Shown here one piece after another: positions 58,910 to 64,000 of a stretch of 64,000 nt of DNA. The notes beneath the pieces were generated by a model. The model had not been told where the DNA came from and did no database searches. It was given only the letters and a program-made list of their open reading frames with translations. Position 1 is the stretch's first letter. Every line of letters begins with the position of its first letter. Source of the DNA: Pseudoalteromonas espejiana DSM 9414 (GTDB lineage: Bacteria > Pseudomonadota > Gammaproteobacteria > Enterobacterales > Alteromonadaceae); the NCBI RefSeq assembly GCF_002221525.1, contig NZ_CP011028.1, positions 383,001 to 447,000 on the forward strand, in the 5' to 3' direction. Both the position numbers and the translations under genes were made by a program.

Positions 58910-59638
58910 ATGATCTTAGATGATATTCGCATCGTTTTAGTTAACACCTCACACTCTGGCAATATTGGTTCAGCGGCTCGCGCCATGAAAACCATGGGCT
59001 TATCAAAACTGTATTTAGTAGACCCTGCCTGTGAAGTAGATAGCCATGCAAGCGCACTTGCAGCTGGCGCTACCGATGTATTAGGAAATGCGGTTATTGT
59101 TGACACTGTAGCTGATGCCATTGCTGATTGTGCATTAACAATTGGTACAAGTGCTCGCTCGCGTACGCTTTCGTGGCCTATGGTTGAGCCACGTGAATGT
59201 GGAGAAAAGCTTGTTGAAGAGGCTGTAAATGGCCCAGTAGCGCTTGTATTTGGTCGTGAAAATAGCGGCTTAACTAACGAAGAGCTTCAGCTTTGTAATT
59301 ACCATGTATGTATTCCTGCAAATCCAGATTACAGCTCACTTAATTTAGCAATGGCAGTACAAACGCTAAGCTATGAAACACGCATGGCGTTTTTAAATCA
59401 GCAACCTAAAACAGAGCAAGCCGATGACGATGCGGCTTACCCAAGCTCAAAGCAAACAGAGTTGTTTTACGACCATCTTGAAGAAACACTCGACAACACA
59501 GGCTTTATTATTAAACAGCACCCAGGTTTAGTAATGACTAAGCTGCGTCGATTGTTTAACCGTGCACGCCCAGAAGAAGCAGAATTAAATATACTGCGCG
59601 GTATTCTTACCTCAATAAATAAATCTATTCCTAAGTAA
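58910..59638 (+). CDS. trmJ: TrmJ, tRNA (cytidine/uridine-32-2'-O) methyltransferase
   Basis: This SPOUT-fold enzyme methylates ribose 32 of several tRNAs. The 242 residues show motif 1 [20 protein letters not shown], motif 2 [14 protein letters not shown] and motif 3 [17 protein letters not shown], followed by a C-terminal helical extension. It lies just upstream of the isc operon, the same place as trmJ in Escherichia coli. Confidence 0.96.
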   Translation: MILDDIRIVLVNTSHSGNIGSAARAMKTMGLSKLYLVDPACEVDSHASALAAGATDVLGNAVIVDTVADAIADCALTIGTSARSRTLSWPMVEPRECGEKLVEEAVNGPVALVFGRENSGLTNEELQLCNYHVCIPANPDYSSLNLAMAVQTLSYETRMAFLNQQPKTEQADDDAAYPSSKQTELFYDHLEETLDNTGFIIKQHPGLVMTKLRRLFNRARPEEAELNILRGILTSINKSIPK

Positions 59639-59680
59639 GGTATAGCGATTGGTTATAAAAACCACGGTTAAAAAGCTCGC

Positions 59681-59709
59681 TAATACTTGACTAAAACACT
59701 CAGGTAATT
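59681..59709 (+). promoter_or_regulatory. IscR type-1-like site 1
   Basis: It begins TAATACTTGACT and ends TCAGGTAATT after an A-rich spacer, matching the type 1 site bound by [2Fe-2S]-IscR. It is the most distal of three sites upstream of iscR. Confidence 0.7.
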
Positions 59710-59719
59710 ACAATACACA

Positions 59720-59748
59720 TAATACTTGACCAAAAAGGTCAGGTATTA
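59720..59748 (+). promoter_or_regulatory. IscR type-1-like site 2
   Basis: It begins TAATACTTGACC and ends GGTCAGGTATTA; it is the most symmetrical copy, with TTGACC facing GGTCAG across AAAAA. It starts 39 bases after site 1. Confidence 0.72.
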
Positions 59749-59810
59749 AAAATTTGTTAATGTACTTAGCTCAAAGCAAAGTGCGTTTTAATCAAATTTT
59801 TATCAAGTGA

Positions 59811-59839
59811 TAATACTTGACTATTTTACTCTGGTAATT
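59811..59839 (+). promoter_or_regulatory. IscR type-1-like site 3 overlapping the likely iscR promoter
   Basis: It begins TAATACTTGACT and ends TCTGGTAATT. Its TTGACT can serve as a -35 hexamer with a -10 (TAATTA) about 17 bases later, so IscR bound here would block RNA polymerase. It starts 91 bases after site 2 and ends about 30 bases before the iscR ATG. Confidence 0.72.
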
Positions 59840-59870
59840 AAAATTTGCACTCTTTTGTGCGGGGGGCGTT

Positions 59871-60362
59871 ATGAAGTTAACATCTAAAGGCAGATATGCC
59901 GTTACAGCTATGCTGGATGTTGCACTACATGCGAGTGTAGGTCCTGTAGCCCTTGCTGATATTTCACAAAGACAAGAAATTTCTTTGTCTTACCTTGAGC
60001 AATTATTTGCCCGTTTACGTAAAAATGGTTTAGTGAGCTCTGTTCGCGGCCCTGGTGGTGGTTATTTACTAGGTCGAGAAGCAGCCGTTATCTCTGTTGG
60101 CGATGTCATTAGCGCCGTAGACGAGTCGGTAGATGCCACGCGTTGCCAAGGTGCCGATACCGGGTGTCAAAGTGGTATGCGATGCTTAACTCATAACTTA
60201 TGGTCTGATTTGAGCGCACGCATAGAAGAATTTTTAAATAATATTACCTTAGCTGAATTGGTGGAAAAATCGGATGTGAAAGAAATTGCATCTCGCCAAG
60301 ATAACAGCATCAATAATGCAATTAAGCAGTTGGAAAACATTCAAGTAAGCTGTCAACTTTAA
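59871..60362 (+). CDS. iscR: IscR, [2Fe-2S] cluster-sensing repressor
   Basis: This Rrf2-family regulator of iron-sulfur biogenesis has 163 residues. It has a winged helix-turn-helix (about 1-65, [28 protein letters not shown]) and cluster ligands C92, C99, C105 and H108. The gap between the first two Cys is six residues rather than the five of Escherichia coli IscR. Three type-1-like sites upstream imply autorepression when the cluster is plentiful. A 24-base gap with GGAGAGAG leads to iscS. Confidence 0.96.
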   Translation: MKLTSKGRYAVTAMLDVALHASVGPVALADISQRQEISLSYLEQLFARLRKNGLVSSVRGPGGGYLLGREAAVISVGDVISAVDESVDATRCQGADTGCQSGMRCLTHNLWSDLSARIEEFLNNITLAELVEKSDVKEIASRQDNSINNAIKQLENIQVSCQL

Positions 60363-60386
60363 GGTTGACCTGCAGCGGAGAGAGAA

Positions 60387-61604
60387 ATGAAGTTACCGAT
60401 TTATTTAGATTACGCAGCGACCACGCCTGTTGACGAGCGTGTTGCAAAAGAAATGATGCAATGCCTTACAATGGACGGTAATTTTGGTAATCCTGCGTCA
60501 CGTTCGCACCGTTTTGGTTGGCAAGCTGAAGAAGTGGTTGACCAAGCGCGTACAGATATTGCCGATTTAATTAATGCCGACCCGCGTGAAATTGTTTTCA
60601 CTTCGGGCGCAACAGAATCAAACAACCTTGCAATTAAAGGTGCTGCACAGTTTTACAAAAAGAAAGGTAAGCACGTTATTACCGCTAAAACTGAGCACAA
60701 AGCAGTAATCGACACATGTCGTGAGCTTGAGCGTCAGGGTTTTGAAGTAACCTACATGGACGTTGAAGAAAACGGCCTGCTAGACCTTAAAAAGCTTGAA
60801 GAAACAATGCGTGAAGACACTGTTCTTGTAAGCATCATGCACGTAAATAACGAGCTAGGTGTAATTCAAGACATCAACACTATTGGCGAAATGTGTCGCG
60901 AACGTAAGATTATGTTCCATGTAGATGCAGCGCAAAGCGCAGGTAAAGTATTAATCGATGTACAACAGCTTAAAGTTGATTTTATGTCGTTCTCAGGCCA
61001 CAAAGTATATGGCCCTAAAGGTGTAGGTGCACTTTACGTTCGTCGCAAACCACGTGCTCGCTTAGAAGCACAAATGCACGGTGGCGGCCATGAACGTGGT
61101 ATGCGCTCTGGCACACTAGCAACTCACCAATTAGTGGGTATGGGTGCAGCATTTAGAATTGCTAAGCAAGACTTTGAAAAAGATCACGCACATATCAGCG
61201 CACTACGTAAACGCCTAATTGACGGCATTATGGCTGATATGGACGAAGTATACTTTAACGGCGCACAAGACCAGTCAGTACCAGGTATTGTAAACATCAG
61301 CTTTAACTTTGTTGAAGGTGAGTCGTTACTCATGGCAGTAAAAGACATTGCGGTATCATCAGGGTCTGCGTGTACATCAGCAAGCTTAGAGCCTTCATAT
61401 GTACTACGCGCACTGGGTCGTAACGACGAATTAGCACACAGCTCAATTCGTTTTAGTATTGGCCGTTTTACTACCGAAGAAGAAATTGATTACACCGTTG
61501 AATTAATGAAAAACTCTATCGGTCGCCTACGCGAGATGTCTCCTTTATGGGAAATGCATCAAGAAGGTGTTGATTTAGATTCAGTTGAATGGGCTCACCA
61601 CTAA
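60387..61604 (+). CDS. iscS: IscS, cysteine desulfurase
   Basis: This PLP enzyme takes sulfur from cysteine and hands it to IscU and to tRNA thiolation partners. The 405-residue protein has the cofactor lysine K206 in [13 protein letters not shown]104 in KTEHKAV and the persulfide Cys C329 on the loop [13 protein letters not shown]. Length and sequence are typical of the housekeeping enzyme rather than SufS or NifS. It is the second gene of the operon. Confidence 0.98.
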   Translation: MKLPIYLDYAATTPVDERVAKEMMQCLTMDGNFGNPASRSHRFGWQAEEVVDQARTDIADLINADPREIVFTSGATESNNLAIKGAAQFYKKKGKHVITAKTEHKAVIDTCRELERQGFEVTYMDVEENGLLDLKKLEETMREDTVLVSIMHVNNELGVIQDINTIGEMCRERKIMFHVDAAQSAGKVLIDVQQLKVDFMSFSGHKVYGPKGVGALYVRRKPRARLEAQMHGGGHERGMRSGTLATHQLVGMGAAFRIAKQDFEKDHAHISALRKRLIDGIMADMDEVYFNGAQDQSVPGIVNISFNFVEGESLLMAVKDIAVSSGSACTSASLEPSYVLRALGRNDELAHSSIRFSIGRFTTEEEIDYTVELMKNSIGRLREMSPLWEMHQEGVDLDSVEWAHH

Positions 61605-61646
61605 TACGTGTGAGCACCTACCGTAGCAGGTAATGAGGATAGAATT

Positions 61647-62030
61647 ATGGCTTATAGTGATAAAGTAATCGACCACGTAGAAAACCCACGTAATGTTGGT
61701 GTTTTAGACAAAAGTGATCCGTCAGTGGCAACGGGTATGGTTGGCGCACCAGCATGTGGTGACGTAATGAAATTGCAAATTAAAGTATCGTCTGAAGGCG
61801 TTATTGAAGATGCAAAATTTAAAACATACGGTTGTGGCAGTGCAATTGCTTCATCTTCACTTGTAACAGAGTGGGTTAAAGGCAAAACATTAGACGAAGC
61901 AGCAACAATAAAAAACACTGATATCAGTGCAGAGCTTGAATTACCGCCAGTGAAAATTCACTGTTCAATTTTAGCCGAAGATGCAATTCAAGCAGCAATT
62001 GCTGATTACAAAAGCAAACAAGCGAAGTAA
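61647..62030 (+). CDS. iscU: IscU, iron-sulfur cluster scaffold
   Basis: The cluster is assembled on this 127-residue protein. Ligands C37 (PACGD, with D39), C63 (YGCGSA) and C106 (KIHCS) are present. LPPVK at 99-103 is the peptide recognised by the HscA chaperone encoded downstream. It ends nine bases before iscA. Confidence 0.98.
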   Translation: MAYSDKVIDHVENPRNVGVLDKSDPSVATGMVGAPACGDVMKLQIKVSSEGVIEDAKFKTYGCGSAIASSSLVTEWVKGKTLDEAATIKNTDISAELELPPVKIHCSILAEDAIQAAIADYKSKQAK

Positions 62031-62039
62031 GAGAAACTC

Positions 62040-62363
62040 ATGGCAGTGACATTGACAGATGCGGCAGCAAACCGCGTACAATCATTTTTAGCAAACCGCG
62101 GTAAAGGTTTAGGCCTGCGCGTTGGCATTAAAACGACGGGCTGTTCAGGTCTTGCTTATGTACTAGAGTTTGTTGATGAGCTTAACGAAGACGATGAAAC
62201 CTTCGCAGCTAAAGGCGTTACCTTAATTGTTGACGCCAAAAGCTTGGTTTACATTGATGGCACCGAGCTTGACTACACCAAAGAAGGCTTAAATGAAGGG
62301 TTTAAATTTAATAATCCTAATCAAGCCGACGAGTGTGGTTGTGGCGAAAGCTTTACTGTTTAA
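62040..62363 (+). CDS. iscA: IscA, A-type iron-sulfur carrier
   Basis: This 107-residue carrier transfers clusters or iron to apo-proteins. The three conserved Cys are C35 (TTGCSGLAY), C99 and C101 (ECGCGESF). Position and length match IscA rather than ErpA or SufA. A hairpin lies between it and hscB. Confidence 0.97.
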   Translation: MAVTLTDAAANRVQSFLANRGKGLGLRVGIKTTGCSGLAYVLEFVDELNEDDETFAAKGVTLIVDAKSLVYIDGTELDYTKEGLNEGFKFNNPNQADECGCGESFTV

Positions 62364-62405
62364 GCTCAAACTTGTTTTGAATACCTAAGTTACTTGGGTA
62401 TAAAT

Positions 62406-62436
62406 AAGCCCTGCCAGTAATTGTAGGGCTTTGTTA
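62406..62436 (+). terminator. Hairpin between iscA and hscB (possible attenuator)
   Basis: AAGCCCT (62406-62412) pairs with AGGGCTT (62425-62431) around a 12-base loop, followed by TTGTTATTTG, which is only partly T-rich. It is a weak terminator at best. It could lower transcription of hscBA relative to iscRSUA. Confidence 0.45.
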
Positions 62437-62476
62437 TTTGTGAAATTTGTTTTTCTAAATTTTATTGGTTGAAGCT

Positions 62477-63004
62477 ATGCGTTACTTTGAGTTATTTGCA
62501 ATACCGGTTGATTACAATATTGACTTGGCAACAATAAATAAGCATTACCTAGAGCTGCAGCGCGCAGTGCACCCCGATCGTCATGCTAATGCGAGCAGTC
62601 GCGATAAGCTTATGGCCGTACAAAGTACCGCTGAAATTAACGACGCACTACAAACTCTTAAGCACCCAGTAAAACGTGCTGAATATATGCTTAGTGAGCT
62701 AGGTGTAGATATTCGTGCTGAGCAACAAACACTGCAAGATCCTATGTTCTTAATGCAGCAAATGGAGTTACGTGAAGAGTTAGAGGAGCTTGAATCAGCG
62801 AGTGATCCTGATGTCGCTATCGCCAATTTTGAATCACAAATAAAGCAACTAAAAGCCCAATACAGTAATGAACTTGCCGAGCAACTTGCAAGTAACGACG
62901 AGGCGCAATATCAACAAGCTGCTGACAACATTCGCAAATTAAAGTTTGTATATAAACTAAAAGACGAACTTGAGCGCATTGAAGACAGTTTATTTGACGA
63001 TTAA
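62477..63004 (+). CDS. hscB: HscB, J-domain co-chaperone
   Basis: HscB delivers IscU to HscA and stimulates its ATPase. From the ATG at 62477 it has 175 residues. The J-domain carries HPD at 32-34 (VHPDRH) and is followed by the three-helix IscU-binding domain, [15 protein letters not shown] onward. The in-frame TTG at 62465 is not supported by family starts (MRYFELF). Confidence 0.96.
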   Translation: MRYFELFAIPVDYNIDLATINKHYLELQRAVHPDRHANASSRDKLMAVQSTAEINDALQTLKHPVKRAEYMLSELGVDIRAEQQTLQDPMFLMQQMELREELEELESASDPDVAIANFESQIKQLKAQYSNELAEQLASNDEAQYQQAADNIRKLKFVYKLKDELERIEDSLFDD

Positions 63005-63045
63005 TTACTTGCTGCAAAGCGAGCAACACGAGTTTAAAGAGCATT

Positions 63046-64000
63046 ATGGCATTATTGCAAATTGCTGAGCCGGGGCAGAGCGCGGCACCACATGAACACA
63101 AATTAGCAATAGGTATTGACTTAGGCACCACTAATTCGCTGGTTGCGACGGTACAAAGTGGCGAAGCCCGCACATTAACAGATGACCTTGGCGCAGCGAT
63201 GTTACCATCGGTTGTGCGTTACCAAGCAGGTGGCATTACCGTAGGCAGTGATGCAGCACAGGCTGCAACACAAGACCCAGCAAATACACTTATTTCAGTT
63301 AAGCGCTTTTTAGGTAAAACACAGGCTGAAATTGAACAAAGCTACGGCCAGTTGCCGTACCAATTTTGCGAAGACAACGGCTCACTAGCTATTGAAACCG
63401 AAGCTGGAAAAATCAGCCCAGTAAAAGCATCTAGCCATATTTTAGCGGCGCTTAAAGCCCGTGCAGAGCAAAGCTTTGGTAACCAAGAAATTTTAGGCGC
63501 AGTAATTACTGTGCCTGCATACTTTGATGACGCACAGCGCCAAAGCACCAAAGACGCTGCAGAACTTGCAGGCATTAACGTATTACGTTTATTAAATGAG
63601 CCAACAGCCGCAGCCGTAGCTTACGGATTAGATTCGGGGCAAGAGGGCATCATTGCGGTATACGATTTAGGTGGCGGTACGTTTGATATTTCAATACTTC
63701 GCTTACATCAAGGTGTGTTTGAAGTTATGGCAACTGGCGGCGATTCAAGCTTAGGTGGCGATGATTTTGACTCATTATTAGTAGATTACTTTAAAAAACA
63801 AACTCAAGTAACGAGCTTATCTCCTTCAGTACTACGTTTGTTTATTAACAAAGCGAAAGCCTGTAAAGAAGCGTTAAGCCAATACGCTAAAGTAAATGTA
63901 GTGCTTGAGTTTGACGAGCAAAAACACACCGTAGAAGTAACCCGCGAAACCTTTGACGAGCTGGCTATGCCACTTGTTAAAAAGACGCTTCGTTCTTGTC
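63046..64000 (+). CDS. hscA: HscA, Hsp70-type chaperone for iron-sulfur assembly (cut by window edge)
   Basis: This is the specialised Hsp70 that releases clusters from IscU. The first 318 residues are present from the ATG at 63046 ([31 protein letters not shown]). They include the ATP-binding motifs [34 protein letters not shown] and [14 protein letters not shown], and [14 protein letters not shown]. The substrate-binding domain lies outside the window. It is the sixth gene of the isc operon; fdx would be expected next. Confidence 0.96.
   Translation, partial: MALLQIAEPGQSAAPHEHKLAIGIDLGTTNSLVATVQSGEARTLTDDLGAAMLPSVVRYQAGGITVGSDAAQAATQDPANTLISVKRFLGKTQAEIEQSYGQLPYQFCEDNGSLAIETEAGKISPVKASSHILAALKARAEQSFGNQEILGAVITVPAYFDDAQRQSTKDAAELAGINVLRLLNEPTAAAVAYGLDSGQEGIIAVYDLGGGTFDISILRLHQGVFEVMATGGDSSLGGDDFDSLLVDYFKKQTQVTSLSPSVLRLFINKAKACKEALSQYAKVNVVLEFDEQKHTVEVTRETFDELAMPLVKKTLRSC

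Noticed and set aside
62817..63173. 118-residue minus-strand ORF over the hscB/hscA junction
   Set aside because: It is the shadow of two strongly conserved genes on the plus strand.

Overview
The window is a contiguous chromosomal segment of a marine gammaproteobacterium. Gene content, gene order and codon use best fit Pseudoalteromonas or a close relative: a complete MSHA pilus locus ending in a long mshQ, a Gln/Gly-rich SSB, the mreBCD-maf-rng-yhdP-tldD block and an iscRSUA-hscBA operon. The genus call is an inference from family knowledge; no database search was possible.

Layout. Positions 1-3799 hold the start of uvrA (minus strand, cut by the window edge), a YajR-type MFS transporter and ssb. 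About 3817-14706 is a genomic island inserted immediately 3' of ssb. It is visibly more AT-rich than its surroundings and is bounded by 21-bp direct repeats with one mismatch. It carries a tightly coupled operon of three tyrosine recombinases plus a small coiled-coil protein, an orphan 106-residue gene on the opposite strand, and a type III restriction-modification pair (mod, res). The right end also carries a diverged copy of the last codons of ssb, its stop and a following terminator, so the element appears to use the 3' end of ssb as its attachment site. This island is the most unusual part of the window. Its integration module resembles Tn554-type TnpABC, RIT and Gamma-Mobile-Trio elements, but has three recombinases plus a fourth small gene.

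14827-19910 holds a hybrid histidine kinase with a periplasmic binding-protein-like sensor, then an arsenic resistance operon (arsH, ACR3 permease, arsC) with a near-perfect 20-bp dyad upstream but no arsR in the window. 20107-39166 is the MSHA type IV pilus locus. It begins with a degenerate GGDEF/EAL protein of CsrD/MshH type, is interrupted by one inverted PLP-enzyme gene, and continues mshI, mshI2 (pilN-like), J, K, L, M, N, E, G, B, A, C, D, O, P, Q, mostly with 4-base start/stop overlaps. MshE has an N-terminal MshEN repeat expected to bind cyclic di-GMP, which links the pilus motor to the degenerate EAL protein at the start of the locus. A secreted PEGA/formylglycine-generating-enzyme-fold protein follows.

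41518-52035 is the cell-shape and envelope block (mreB, mreC, mreD, maf, rng, yhdP, a nitrilase-family amidase, tldD). Next come an MscS-type channel and glutathione reductase on the minus strand, prlC, an orphan response regulator, rsmJ and trmJ. 59681 to the right edge is the iron-sulfur assembly operon iscR-iscS-iscU-iscA-hscB-hscA (hscA cut by the edge). It is preceded by three IscR type-1-like operators.

I see no rRNA, tRNA, CRISPR array or insertion sequence. All domain positions are read by eye from the translations.
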